A stretch of DNA of 64,000 nucleotides from Anabaena cylindrica PCC 7122 (lineage in GTDB: Bacteria; Cyanobacteriota; Cyanobacteriia; Cyanobacteriales; Nostocaceae): contig NC_019771.1 of the NCBI RefSeq assembly GCF_000317695.1, positions 4,516,001 to 4,580,000 on the forward strand, read 5' to 3'. Below are positions 50,008 to 59,641 of the stretch, one piece after another. Position 1 is the first letter of the stretch, and every line of letters begins with the position of its first letter. Both the position numbers and the translations under genes were made by a program. The notes under the pieces were generated by a model. The model did no database searches, was not told where the DNA came from, and saw only the letters and a program-made list of their open reading frames with translations.

Positions 50008-50465
50008 CTGGGCTGATCCTCACCATCATCGGAGTTTGGTAGCGAAATGCGTTCGGCATGAACCCAGAACGCTTCTAAATTATAAAACTCCCGTTCTTTT
50101 GGCATCATGATGTGAACAATCACATCACCATAGTCTTGTAGCACCCAACTTCCCTCAGCCTTTCCTTCTGTTCTTAGGGGACGACGTTGCAACTCGCTTT
50201 CAACTTTGGCTTCAATTGCGGCTGCGATCGCTCTGACTTGTACCCTAGAATAACCAGTCATCATCACAAAATAGTCAGACAGGTAAGAAACCTCTGCTAC
50301 CCTAAGCAGTAAGATCTCGCCAGCTTTGCGTTCTGACCCAGCTTCGGCGATGGTTATAGCTAATTTGCCACTGCCATCATCAGTTTGAGCCATTGATCTG
50401 TTCACAGTATTCTTTGTCAGTGGAACAGATTGTAGGGGGAAATTTCCTTGGAAATAATCAGTCAT
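50004..50465 (-). CDS. rsfS: ribosomal silencing factor RsfS
   Basis: 153 residues. The Iojap/RsfS core runs from about residue 37: AITIAEAGSERKAGEILLLR, SYLSDYFVMMTGYSRVQVRA, EGKAEGSWVLQDYGDVIVHI, MMPKEREFYNLEAFWVHAER. RsfS binds uL14 and blocks joining of ribosomal subunits when nutrients are short. The extra N-terminal 35 residues are not conserved, so a later start is possible. ATGA overlap links it to CGLD27. Confidence 0.92.
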   Translation of the reverse strand: MTDYFQGNFPLQSVPLTKNTVNRSMAQTDDGSGKLAITIAEAGSERKAGEILLLRVAEVSYLSDYFVMMTGYSRVQVRAIAAAIEAKVESELQRRPLRTEGKAEGSWVLQDYGDVIVHIMMPKEREFYNLEAFWVHAERISLPNSDDGEDQPR

Positions 50466-50692
50466 TAAACCTCAGGTGCTTTTTTCCTTTTGTAACAATT
50501 AGTCTGATGTACTTACAACAAACTTGCAATTGTGTAAATAGGTTTTTTTGAATACTAACAAAAAAATAGGTGTTTATGGGGCTTGCTTAACAATTAGCAG
50601 CACGCTGGATTTAGGCAAAACATAAATTGCTGAGTTCCATCTATATAAACTTACTTATCCTGAAATCAACGCATTCATACTCTTACTATCTA

Positions 50693-51964
50693 TTAAATTT
50701 CTGGTTTAGTCACAACTATGGGCTGAATTGCTTTGGTATCTGCTGTTAATGAGTAACATAATGTTTCGTACTGATTTAAAGCTTGCTCAAAGGAATATTG
50801 CTCAATAGCGTATTGACGACTGTTGTAACCAAGGGTTTTTACCTTTTCCGGAGTTTGGTACAAGTCTAAAATTGCCGTTGCTAGAGCTTGGGCATCTTCT
50901 GGAGGTACAATCACTCCACCACCGCTTTGTTTAATTGCTCTCGCTGCTGTACCATTTTCTGGTACAGATCCCACTAAGGCTCTGCCACTGGCAAGTAGAA
51001 CTTGGATTTTTGATGGCATATTGAAGGAAATCACGTTTTTTTTCTGTACTACCAAACCCACATCTGCTGCTGCCAACATTTGCGGCAGATCTTTTCGGTC
51101 CTGAAACGGTAATAACAAAACGTTATCTGCGCCCCAGTCGAGACACTGCTGTTGCAATCGCTGCAAGCCTTTGGCCTCACCGACAACCACGAAAGCAATT
51201 TCTGGAATATCACGTAGTTTTGCAGCAGCTTTAATAACTGTCTCTAAGCCTTGCGTTAAGGCAATGTTGCCAGAATATAAAGCCACAAATTTACCATTCA
51301 GGTTATGTGTAGCACGGAAAGGGTTATCTTCTCGTGGTAATGGACGGATGAAGTTGACATCAACCCAATTAGGAATTTGGACTATTTTTTCGGCTGCTAT
51401 ATCCTTAGAAAGCAAGTTTTCTACAAACCCATCAGCAATTACACTAATTTTACTGGCGGATGAATAGGCGAATTTTTCTAATGCTGTAAATATTTTAATC
51501 AGCCATTTGTTTTTCAGCAGACCGACGTGGATAGCTGCGTCAGGTAATATATCTTGTAAATTTAAGATCACAGGACAACCGCGTAACCATCCTAAAAGTG
51601 CAGCAGGTACGCACACTGGCAAAGATGGTGATGTAGTAATAATTACATCTGGTCGCCAACCCGTGATAGCCGGAAAAAAACTGGTAATCACAAAACTAGC
51701 ATCTAGCATCACTCGATCTAACAGGTTTGGTTGGGGACGAATCCAAACATAACTACGTTGGATATCAACTCCTTCCTTTTGTTCGTTTAAATACAATTTA
51801 CCCCGATAGTCTGGATAAATTTGACGTTCCGGGTAATTGGGCATAGCTGTAACTACGCGTACTTGATGTCCACGTTTGACCAGTCCCTCTGCTAATTCAG
51901 TCATTAGCGGGGCTATGCCAATAGGCTCTGGGTGGTAATTGTAGGAGTAAATTAAAATCCGCAT
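50693..51964 (-). CDS. glycosyltransferase, WcaI/GT4 family
   Basis: 423 residues. MRILIYSYNYHPEPIGIAPL at the N-terminus is the WcaI-type signature, followed by LNLQDILPDAAIHVGLL, SVIADGFVENLL and the GT4 part with LYSGNIALTQGLETVIKAAA, LLLPFQDRKDLPQMLAAADV and the acceptor/nucleotide-site E (VPENGTAARAI). It likely builds an exopolysaccharide or O-antigen-like polymer, in line with the sugar transferase gene upstream on the same strand (gap 492 bp). Confidence 0.85.
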   Translation of the reverse strand: MRILIYSYNYHPEPIGIAPLMTELAEGLVKRGHQVRVVTAMPNYPERQIYPDYRGKLYLNEQKEGVDIQRSYVWIRPQPNLLDRVMLDASFVITSFFPAITGWRPDVIITTSPSLPVCVPAALLGWLRGCPVILNLQDILPDAAIHVGLLKNKWLIKIFTALEKFAYSSASKISVIADGFVENLLSKDIAAEKIVQIPNWVDVNFIRPLPREDNPFRATHNLNGKFVALYSGNIALTQGLETVIKAAAKLRDIPEIAFVVVGEAKGLQRLQQQCLDWGADNVLLLPFQDRKDLPQMLAAADVGLVVQKKNVISFNMPSKIQVLLASGRALVGSVPENGTAARAIKQSGGGVIVPPEDAQALATAILDLYQTPEKVKTLGYNSRQYAIEQYSFEQALNQYETLCYSLTADTKAIQPIVVTKPEI

Positions 51965-52456
51965 AACAAATTAGTCGGAGTTTCCTGGTTTTTTGTTGAA
52001 CGACAATTCAGTATTTGTTTTTAAAGTCACTGTGGAGTATTAGGTTCTCCTGTACAATTTTATTGTCTCTTTATACATATTGTTTGCTAGTAAGTTTTCA
52101 TTGAAGATTATGTAAATTTTGATATCAGCTTCTTAAAGAAGATGCAGTTTTTGATGCAACTGTTCCATGAAGTTTATTGAAACTTTGTCTTTTTGAGCTT
52201 TTATAACCGATAAAATGTAGTTATTAATACCTTTAAAATTTTTTATTGCAACAATGTATTTGCTGTATACCTAATATTCTCGCTCTGGTGTACTTTTTGT
52301 CAACTACAGCAGAATTCAAGAGTCAGAATTCCCTCTTTCCATCAATAACAGCTAAATTTACCCAGAACCACTTTGGGCTTGGGTAAATTCAGAAATTAAA
52401 TTTGGTAGTTTTAGCCGTAGATTACATATCAAAAAAAATTTAGTTTGCGGGTTTGG
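51965..52456. other. 492-bp gap, no gene seen
   Basis: AT-rich sequence without convincing coding, repeat or hairpin. It separates the STAS-sugar transferase gene from the glycosyltransferase and may contain the promoter of the latter. Confidence 0.4.
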
Positions 52457-53506
52457 CTAAACAGCCCCACTGTTTTTGTTAAACAATATGGCTATAGTTT
52501 TGAAAATCAGCCTTAAATCGTAAACAAAAGTCCAATTTTTTTGATACTGTAAATCCAGGCGAATGACATCCTCAAAACTGCGTACTGTCGAGCGTCCGTT
52601 GACTTGCCATTCGCCGGTCATTCCTGGTTTGACATCAAAACGTTGCCATTCTGGTACTTCATAGCGTTCTACTTCATCTGGGGTAGGTGGTCTGGTGCCG
52701 ACTAAGCTCATTTCACCTTTGAGGACGTTCCAGAATTGTGGTAATTCATCTAGACTTGTGCGGCGCAAAAAGCGACCTACGCGAGTAATGCGGGGATCGT
52801 TATCATTTTTAAAGAAAGCGCCTTCTACTTGATTTTTGACTTGACCTTTCTTAGCTTCGGCATCCACGCACATTGAGCGGAATTTCCAGATATCAAAACG
52901 CTTTCCCATCCAACCGCAACGGATTTGACGGAAGAAAATGGGGCCGGGATCATTGACTTGAATTGCGATCGCAATGGGAATGAATAAAACTGCTGTAATT
53001 ACTAAACCTATCAATGATCCCACTATGTCAATCAGTCTTTTCATCCAAGAGGTGACAGAAGGATGAGTCTGAGGTAGCGGATCTACTTTCCGAACAACTT
53101 CTTTCCGACTATCTCCAGGGTGACTAGATTCTATTGGTTCGCTGCTGTTCACAGATTCAATAGAAAATACCTGATCTAATCCTGTCAGATTCAGCACTGC
53201 CATCACTTGGGGGGTTACATTACGAAGTACGAATGAGATCCCTTGTTCCTGGGCATATTTATAATTACTTACCAAAGCCCCTAAACCGCTACTATCCATA
53301 AAAATAGTATTTTGGAAGTCGAGGACAACTTGCTGGGGATGGGAATCAGCTTGCATTAAGTTTCGGCAGGTTTGCTTTAAGCTGACAGCCTCAAGCACGC
53401 TCAAACGCATCGACATTTGCACGATTGCTGTGTCCTGAAGGTAAGTAACTGGGAAATCTGCCTCTGTGGGTTGGCTACTCATGAAGCTATGCACTTTAGT
53501 TGCCAT
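52457..53506 (-). CDS. STAS domain-sugar transferase fusion
   Basis: 349 residues. Residues about 18-118 form a STAS (anti-sigma antagonist) domain with the phosphorylatable serine site FMDSSGLGALV (S72/S73). Residues 150-349 are a bacterial sugar transferase: membrane helix (about 160-183), then QIRCGWMGKRFDIWKFRSMC, RVGRFLRRTSLDELPQFWNV, LKGEMSLVGTRPPTPDEVER and KPGMTGEWQVNGRS. It would attach the first phospho-sugar to undecaprenyl phosphate. The STAS part suggests control by a serine kinase. HepC-like heterocyst-envelope enzymes are related, but this is not claimed. Confidence 0.8.
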   Translation of the reverse strand: MATKVHSFMSSQPTEADFPVTYLQDTAIVQMSMRLSVLEAVSLKQTCRNLMQADSHPQQVVLDFQNTIFMDSSGLGALVSNYKYAQEQGISFVLRNVTPQVMAVLNLTGLDQVFSIESVNSSEPIESSHPGDSRKEVVRKVDPLPQTHPSVTSWMKRLIDIVGSLIGLVITAVLFIPIAIAIQVNDPGPIFFRQIRCGWMGKRFDIWKFRSMCVDAEAKKGQVKNQVEGAFFKNDNDPRITRVGRFLRRTSLDELPQFWNVLKGEMSLVGTRPPTPDEVERYEVPEWQRFDVKPGMTGEWQVNGRSTVRSFEDVIRLDLQYQKNWTFVYDLRLIFKTIAILFNKNSGAV

Positions 53507-53708
53507 TTAAATCTAATCTGCCAAACATAAATTTTGTCCTAGGAAATTAATTAACCTAATTTTGAAAAAGTAGGATTAAGGACAAGTGGTTAGTTTTTAG
53601 CGGAGAGCTTAGAAATCGCGTGCTAGAGTTCACAATAGAACAAGAAGCTAAAAACATACTTGCTGCTGTGACGACTAGGTGCGATTTCGCACTGCTATCT
53701 ATCATCTC

Positions 53709-54506
53709 ATGATTGCTAAAACTATAGTCAAACCTACTGCACGCCTGGTTGAAGTTTTCTCTGCTATTCAAGGGGAAGGACTGAATGTCGGGACACGTCA
53801 GATTTTTATTCGCTTTGGTCTTTGTGACTTGCGTTGTCACTTCTGCGATAGCGCCCAGACATGGGATGCCCCTTCTGTATGTAAGATAGAGCGTTCACCT
53901 GGATTAAGAGACTTTGAAATGCACTCTAATCCTGTTCCCTTGCCCATTTTGCTCCAATGGGTGGAAAGGCAAAACTTGCCTTCTTTACACGATAGCATCA
54001 GCTTAACGGGAGGCGAACCACTTCTTCATGCTCCTTTTTTAGAACAATTTCTCCCGGAAGTGCGATCGCTTACCAATTTACCCATATACCTGGAAACTGG
54101 AGGGCATAGGCCAGAGCAATTAGCCATGATTCTCCCCTATCTTGATTCTGTGGGTATGGATTTAAAACTGCCCAGTGTTAGCGGCGAAACTCATTGGACA
54201 GAACACGAAAAATTTCTCCAACTCTGCTTTGATGCAAATTTAGAGGTTTTTGTCAAGATAATTGTCTCTCAAAGGACAGATCCTGGCGAATTGAAACGTT
54301 CTGGGATGTTAGTCGGAGGAGTACATCAAGATATCCCTATATTTCTGCAACCTGTTACACCTTTGGCCGATTCGGAACAATTCAGTCAAGTACCAGTTTT
54401 GGCACCTTCACCAGACCAGATTTTAGAATGGCAAGCTTTGATGAAGCAGTTTGTTAAACAAGTACGGGTGATCCCCCAAACTCACAAAATGCTGAAGCAG
54501 ATGTAG
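53709..54506 (+). CDS. queE: 7-carboxy-7-deazaguanine synthase
   Basis: 265 residues from ATG 53709; an upstream GTG (53679) is open but leads into non-conserved sequence. Radical SAM cluster C39-x3-C43-x2-C46 (CDLRCHFC), FSAIQGEGLNVGTRQIFIRF before it, SLTGGEPL and MDLKLPS after it. QueE makes the 7-deazaguanine core for queuosine and related tRNA modification. It is transcribed divergently from the STAS-sugar transferase gene. Confidence 0.88.
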   Translation: MIAKTIVKPTARLVEVFSAIQGEGLNVGTRQIFIRFGLCDLRCHFCDSAQTWDAPSVCKIERSPGLRDFEMHSNPVPLPILLQWVERQNLPSLHDSISLTGGEPLLHAPFLEQFLPEVRSLTNLPIYLETGGHRPEQLAMILPYLDSVGMDLKLPSVSGETHWTEHEKFLQLCFDANLEVFVKIIVSQRTDPGELKRSGMLVGGVHQDIPIFLQPVTPLADSEQFSQVPVLAPSPDQILEWQALMKQFVKQVRVIPQTHKMLKQM

Positions 54507-54510
54507 GTGA

Positions 54511-54544
54511 CAGGGGGCAGGGGGCAGAGGGCAGGGGGCAGGGA
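54511..54544. repeat. CAGGGGG-type heptamer tandem repeats
   Basis: Five slightly varied units of CAGGGGG directly after queE. A second short series (ACTCAGG, about 54557-54572) follows. STRR-type repeats; related GGGGGCA text also occurs at 37518-37530 and 57583-57608. Confidence 0.75.
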
Positions 54545-54579
54545 GAGAAAATTCTTACTCAGGACTCAGGACTCGGTAC

Positions 54580-55224
54580 TTACATTCCGCCTTCATCCAT
54601 GGTTTTAGATTTGGCTTTGGCTTTGTTGGCGCTGCGTTTGAGGGCGGAAAGTCTGGCTTCGTAGCGAGAACGCTGGCGCTTGTTGGGAGTGTTTTCAACT
54701 AAAGTTTTTAAGGCGCTACCTAAACTCTTGTAGGCGTTGGGGAGACTATATCCAAAGCGAGTTGCTAGTGTGATCGCTTTCTCGTCTGCATCGAGTATTT
54801 CTTTAATTTGCTTATCCCCGTTATTTTTTTGATAGAGTCGCCAACCGGATACGCCACAAAGTGCTAAAGCTAGAACTAGCAGTAATCCATCCTGTACCCA
54901 TAATTCACCCACAGCACCACCTAAACCAATTGCCAATGCTGCCATTTCCCAACCATCTTTGGGAATTGTGTCATTTTGAACACGAGCAACTTCGTGCCAG
55001 AACAGCAGATTACGCTGATCCATTGCGAGCGCATCCCATTTCACCAAGTCAATTTGAATTTCTACCTGGTCTTTCCCAATTTCTTCGCAACGAACCAGGG
55101 GTGGATTGACCTCAGTTGTGCCTTCAACCGTTACCCAACTTTGCAATTCTGGTGGTAGTAAGCTTTTCAACCGCCGGAGTTCGCTCATTTCCGCTTTGGC
55201 AGAGGAAGTTGTATAGGATGTCAT
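54580..55224 (-). CDS. DUF3318 domain-containing protein
   Basis: 214 residues. The DUF3318 layout is present: AEMSELRRLKSLLPPELQSW, RNLLFWHEVARVQNDTIPKD, two short membrane helices (about 92-128) and a helical basic C-terminus. A cyanobacterial protein family of unknown function. Divergent neighbours are the YbjN-like gene upstream and queE tail to tail. Confidence 0.8.
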   Translation of the reverse strand: MTSYTTSSAKAEMSELRRLKSLLPPELQSWVTVEGTTEVNPPLVRCEEIGKDQVEIQIDLVKWDALAMDQRNLLFWHEVARVQNDTIPKDGWEMAALAIGLGGAVGELWVQDGLLLVLALALCGVSGWRLYQKNNGDKQIKEILDADEKAITLATRFGYSLPNAYKSLGSALKTLVENTPNKRQRSRYEARLSALKRSANKAKAKSKTMDEGGM

Positions 55225-55303
55225 AAAAATCCAACCTTAAAAATTTCAGTATTATAGTGAGGGTATCACTTTGGAGTATAGCTATTTTCAGTGATTATCC
55301 GCC

Positions 55304-55861
55304 TCACTCATTTGGAAAACTGCCCCGCTTCTTTCGAGCTGCCATGGCCTTTTCCAGCAGATCAAGTAATCCTGGGGCTTCTTCCTGAATACTAAGTAAC
55401 AGTCTTTCTCCAAGTTCTATATTACCAGGATCTTCACCGGTTGCCATCACCTGTTGGAGTCGGGGTAAGGCGATATTATCCACAACCTGAATTAATCCAC
55501 TGAGACAACGGTTAAATTGTCTTTCTGTCAGAATTGAGTCTTCTAGGGGAAACTCAATCATGGCGCGGATTTCGCCATCGGATGGATCATATTCCCATTG
55601 CAGCATTTTGGTTTCCCAAGAAATGGCCAACATTGTCTGGAGAATAGATGCTTTGTGAGGATGCTCTTTGACTCCGGCTAGAACTTGAGGCGCAAAGACT
55701 CGGAAAAATTTTCCTTCCTCATCTAACTGAACAACAATCAGAAAGTCTTCTAAATTATCAGCTTCTACACCTGTAATAATTCTGTCTTCATCATCATCAC
55801 AACGGTATTCCCAGCCAAGATTGTCTAAATAATTGGCTATCTGTTTCAGATTAGCTCCCAT
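55304..55861 (-). CDS. YbjN domain-containing protein
   Basis: 185 residues with the YbjN-like fold: LKQIANYLDNLGWEYRCDDD, FLIVVQLDEEGKFFRVFAPQ, ILQTMLAISWETKMLQWEYD, PSDGEIRAMIEFPLEDSILT. These are type III secretion chaperone-like proteins whose function in cyanobacteria is unknown. It may share transcription with DUF3318 (79-bp gap). Confidence 0.8.
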   Translation of the reverse strand: MGANLKQIANYLDNLGWEYRCDDDEDRIITGVEADNLEDFLIVVQLDEEGKFFRVFAPQVLAGVKEHPHKASILQTMLAISWETKMLQWEYDPSDGEIRAMIEFPLEDSILTERQFNRCLSGLIQVVDNIALPRLQQVMATGEDPGNIELGERLLLSIQEEAPGLLDLLEKAMAARKKRGSFPNE

Positions 55862-56502
55862 AAAAGCCTCATAAGGAACGGTGGAGCGGCTGTTTACCAG
55901 ACCTAGTGTAACCTGCTATGGGTCTTGATTTAGATTGGTGCAGCTTCTTTTTTTTGATAGTGTAGAATTTATGCCGATTCCACAAAAAGAGCTAAAAAAG
56001 TGAAAATGAGTACCGAATTTCTGGTAAGCTCATGTTTGAGATTGGTTAATTAATAATTGTGCATTAACCAATCTCAATAGCTAAAATATATCACTTTATT
56101 TGCTTATTATTTTTATTCAATACAGTAAAATCCTCGTTTTTATCTTCATATCTTGACAGGATATCTGGATATCAAAGAATTTAGAATAAGAATTCAGGAG
56201 TCAGAATTCAGGAGTCAGAATGCAATTCAGTAGTGGGTCTTAAACCCGATTATTCATCCGCCAGTCGGAAAAAATTCATCCTCAATTCTGTTTGATAAAT
56301 AATTGGACAAAGTTTTGCTTTCAAGATTCTGAAATGTAAATTTTTAGCGACATATATCAATAGTAAAGCATTCCAAATTGTCGTGAATAAATATTATTAT
56401 GTATTGCTAGTATAAAAATGATTATTTGTACTATTATGAAAATAATTTATACGTTATTGCTCAATACATTCAGCTTGAATACCTTGAATATCTGGAAAAT
56501 TT
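55862..56502. other. 641-bp gap before the amino-acid transporter
   Basis: No gene. About 56189-56220 carries two direct copies of AATTCAGGAGTCAG, and 56225-56275 holds GTGGGTCTTAAACCCG and TTCATCCGCCAGTCGG text of a familiar Nostoc interspersed repeat. The promoter of natF must lie in the right-hand AT-rich part; no exact GTAN8TAC NtcA site was found by eye. Confidence 0.4.
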
Positions 56503-57573
56503 ATGCGTAAATCGGCTTTCATGTTAGCGATCGCTCCTTTTTTAATTTTCGCCCTCAATGCTTGCGGTGGTGATTCAGGCACAACAGGCAATACAGCCAA
56601 TAATCCAGGAACGCAGGTAACTCGGAATATTGCTAATACAGTTAAAAGCCGTGGCAAGCTGATTTGTGGTGTTAGTGGTGAATTACCAGGATTTAGCTTT
56701 GTGGGAACTGACGGTAAATATAGCGGTATTGACGTAGATATTTGTCGTGCTGTGGCAGCTGCTTTGTTTGATAATCCCGATGCGGTAGAATTTCGCAACC
56801 TGAATGCTAAAGAAAGATTTACAGCCTTGCAAACTGGGGAAATAGATGTCCTCAGCCGCAATACTAGCTGGACATTCAGCCGTGATACTTCAGTTGGGTT
56901 GGATTTTGCACCTGTAGTATTTTACGATGGTCAAGCGATTATGGTTCGCAAAAATAGCGGGATCAAAACCCTAGCAGACTTGAAAAACAAAGCGATTTGC
57001 GCTCAAACTGGTACAACTACCGAACAGAATTTAGCTGATCAAATGCGGAAACGGGGTGTTACCTACAAACCTGTTGTTTTTGAAGACGTTAATATTACCT
57101 TTGCAACTTATGCTGAAGGACGCTGTGATGGTGTGACGGCTGACCGTTCGGCTTTGGTTTCTCGACGCACGACTTTACCCAAACCGGAAGATAATGTAAT
57201 TCTCGATGAGTTACTTTCCTCAGAACCTCTCGCCCCAGCAGTCGCTAAAGGTGATACTCAATGGAGTGATGTAGTTAAATGGGTGGTTTATTCTCTCATT
57301 AAGGCTGATGAATTGGGGATTAATTCTCAGAATGTAGCTCAATTTGCTACCAGTAATGATCCAGAAATCAAGCGTTTTTTGGGAACAGAAGGCAATTTGG
57401 GTGAAGGACTTGGCTTAACAAATGACTTTGCAGGGAAGATAGTCAAACACGTCGGTAACTATAGTGAAATTTACGATCGCAATCTGGGTACACAAACAAA
57501 GCTTAATCTCCCCCGTGGTCAAAATCAACTCTGGACAAAAGGCGGTTTACTCTATTCTCCCCCATTCCGGTAA
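56503..57573 (+). CDS. natF: amino-acid ABC transporter periplasmic-binding lipoprotein (NatF-like)
   Basis: 356 residues. A signal peptide ends in the lipobox FALNAC (C21), so it is membrane-anchored. The bacterial extracellular solute-binding family 3 core follows: GKLICGVSGELPGFSFVGTD, GKYSGIDVDICRAVAAALF, FTALQTGEIDVLSRNTSWTF. It resembles the AapJ/NatF binding proteins for acidic and neutral amino acids. Gene order with two permeases and an ATPase matches the Anabaena natF-natG-natH-bgtA locus. Confidence 0.85.
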   Translation: MRKSAFMLAIAPFLIFALNACGGDSGTTGNTANNPGTQVTRNIANTVKSRGKLICGVSGELPGFSFVGTDGKYSGIDVDICRAVAAALFDNPDAVEFRNLNAKERFTALQTGEIDVLSRNTSWTFSRDTSVGLDFAPVVFYDGQAIMVRKNSGIKTLADLKNKAICAQTGTTTEQNLADQMRKRGVTYKPVVFEDVNITFATYAEGRCDGVTADRSALVSRRTTLPKPEDNVILDELLSSEPLAPAVAKGDTQWSDVVKWVVYSLIKADELGINSQNVAQFATSNDPEIKRFLGTEGNLGEGLGLTNDFAGKIVKHVGNYSEIYDRNLGTQTKLNLPRGQNQLWTKGGLLYSPPFR

Positions 57574-57623
57574 TCGTAACTGGAGGCAGGGGGCAGGGAG
57601 CAGGGGGAAAGAGGCAGTGAGCA

Positions 57624-58550
57624 ATGACTAATACAAAACCACCGATATGGCGTGATTACCGCTTTTGGCAAATTGCAGCCCAATGTGTAGCTGTAATTTT
57701 AGCGATCGCAATAGTTGCTATTTTGGGGATGAATCTCAACCGGAATTTACAGCAATTAGGTATTAAATTCGGTTTTGATTTTCTTCAGCAACAAGCATCT
57801 TTTGATATTGGCGAAACTCCTCTTAGTTATAAACCAACTGATACCTACACCCGTGCTTTATGGATAGGTTTAATCAACTCTTTGCGGGTAGCAGTGGTGG
57901 GAATTTTGCTGACAACAATTGTCGGCATAACAGCGGGAATTGCTCGCTTATCTGATAATTGGTTAGTGAGAAATATCAGTCTAGTTTACGTAGAGATCTT
58001 TCGGAATACCCCATTATTACTGCAATTGCTATTTTGGTACTTTGCGGTTTTCCTTGGTTTTCCTAAAGCAGAAAATAAATTTTCATTCTGGGGGTTAGTT
58101 TACCTCAGTCAAAATGGGGTAGAACTTCCTGGAATTAGCTTTTCTCCAGAATTTTCAACTTTGCTGCTGGGATTAACGTTTTACACAGGTGCGTTTATCG
58201 CTGAAATTGTCAGGGGTGGAATTCAATCAGTAGCTAAGGGACAATGGGAAGCAGGACGGTCTTTAGGACTAAAACCCGTTTTAGTCATGCGTTTGGTGGT
58301 TATTCCCCAAGCCTTGCGGGTGATCATTCCCCCCCTTACCAGCCAGTATTTGAATTTAACAAAAAATTCTAGTTTAGCGATCGCTATCGGCTACCCCGAT
58401 ATTTATTTTGTTGCTTCTACCACATTTAACCAAACCGGCAAAGCCGTAGAAGTGATGTTATTAATTATGCTCACCTATCTCACCCTCAGCTTAATCATCT
58501 CCTTCATGATGAATTTGTTAAATCGTTCCGTGCAAATCAAAGAAAGATAA
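57624..58550 (+). CDS. natG: amino-acid ABC transporter permease 1 (NatG-like)
   Basis: 308 residues with several membrane helices. The EAA loop (EAGRSLGLKPVLVMRLVVIP-QALR) is typical of binding-protein-dependent permeases of the HisM/GlnP class. Starts 50 bp after natF and ends 17 bp before the next permease; one operon. The N-terminal part (about 1-75) is a family-specific extension with one extra helix. Confidence 0.85.
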   Translation: MTNTKPPIWRDYRFWQIAAQCVAVILAIAIVAILGMNLNRNLQQLGIKFGFDFLQQQASFDIGETPLSYKPTDTYTRALWIGLINSLRVAVVGILLTTIVGITAGIARLSDNWLVRNISLVYVEIFRNTPLLLQLLFWYFAVFLGFPKAENKFSFWGLVYLSQNGVELPGISFSPEFSTLLLGLTFYTGAFIAEIVRGGIQSVAKGQWEAGRSLGLKPVLVMRLVVIPQALRVIIPPLTSQYLNLTKNSSLAIAIGYPDIYFVASTTFNQTGKAVEVMLLIMLTYLTLSLIISFMMNLLNRSVQIKER

Positions 58551-58566
58551 ACAACAAATTTTTCCA

Positions 58567-59592
58567 ATGACTCAACTTACTTGGTTACGCCAAAATTTAT
58601 TTAGTAACTGGTATAACAGCTTATTAACAATTTTCTGTTCAGTCTTCATATTTAGACTAATTCAAAGCTTCCTATTTTGGGTAATTACTCAAGCACAATG
58701 GCGAGTTGTTCAAGCTAACTTACCCTTATTTTTAGTTGGTAGATTTCCCCAAAGCTTATATTGGCGAATTTGGATAGTTTTAGGAATCATTATAATTTTA
58801 AGCGGGATCACCTGGAGTGTATTTACTAAAAAGCAAAATATCATAAAACGCAAATTTTCTAAATTTATTATCCCTGCCCTTGCACCAACATGGTTATTAT
58901 CTTTCCCTCTAATTCTCTGGCTGATAGGAGGAGGATTAGGCTTACAATCTGTATCAACAAACTTATGGAACGGGTTGCTGTTGACCCTATTAATGGCAGT
59001 AATTAGTATTGTCCTCTCCTTTCCTCTTGGGGTTTTATTAGCATTAGGACGCACAAGTAAATTATTTATAATTCGTTGGTTTTCTATTCTCTATATTGAA
59101 ATAGTCAGAGGATTACCACTAATAGGAATTTTATTTATTGCTCAAGTCATGTTACCCTTATTTTTACCAACAGATTTACGTTTAGATCGCTTAGTCAGAG
59201 GAATAGCCGGACTCGTGCTATTTAGTGCCGCTTACATGGCTGAAAATGTGCGTGGTGGACTGCAATCAATACCCAGAGGACAAACCGAAGCAGCAAAAGC
59301 ACTAGGATTTAATACACCTTTAGTATTAATATTAATTATCTTACCTCAAGCCTTGCGTGCTGTGATTCCCGCAATTGTCGGACAGTTTATTGGCTTATTT
59401 AAAGACACTTCACTTTTATCTTTAGTGGGATTAGTCGAACTAACAGGAATTGCTCGCTCTATTTTGGCACAACCGCAGTTTTTGGGGAGATATGCTGAAG
59501 TATATATATTTATTGGCTTAATTTATTGGGTGTTTTGTTACTCAATGTCATTGGCTTCTCGACGGCTAGAAAAACAGTTAAATAATTCGTAA
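58567..59592 (+). CDS. natH: amino-acid ABC transporter permease 2 (NatH-like)
   Basis: 341 residues, about eight membrane helices, longer at the N-terminus than natG. The EAA loop reads TEAAKALGFNTPLVLILIIL-PQALR. With natG it forms the heterodimeric channel. The product should let amino acids scavenged or leaked by the filament be taken up. Confidence 0.85.
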   Translation: MTQLTWLRQNLFSNWYNSLLTIFCSVFIFRLIQSFLFWVITQAQWRVVQANLPLFLVGRFPQSLYWRIWIVLGIIIILSGITWSVFTKKQNIIKRKFSKFIIPALAPTWLLSFPLILWLIGGGLGLQSVSTNLWNGLLLTLLMAVISIVLSFPLGVLLALGRTSKLFIIRWFSILYIEIVRGLPLIGILFIAQVMLPLFLPTDLRLDRLVRGIAGLVLFSAAYMAENVRGGLQSIPRGQTEAAKALGFNTPLVLILIILPQALRAVIPAIVGQFIGLFKDTSLLSLVGLVELTGIARSILAQPQFLGRYAEVYIFIGLIYWVFCYSMSLASRRLEKQLNNS

Positions 59593-59604
59593 TTCGTAAT
59601 TCGT
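59584..59604. repeat. AATTCGT heptamer repeat (3 copies)
   Basis: Three perfect AATTCGT units spanning the natH stop codon. STRR-type array inside the operon. Confidence 0.8.
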
Positions 59605-59641
59605 AATTTTAAAAAAACTTATTAAGTTGAGGTTGAAATTC

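Noticed and set aside
53679..53708. Upstream GTG start of queE
   Set aside because: Adds ten non-conserved residues; ATG 53709 gives the family's usual start.
56503..57573. NtcA or NrtX-type binding site in front of the transporter
   Set aside because: No exact GTAN8TAC found by eye; not claimed.
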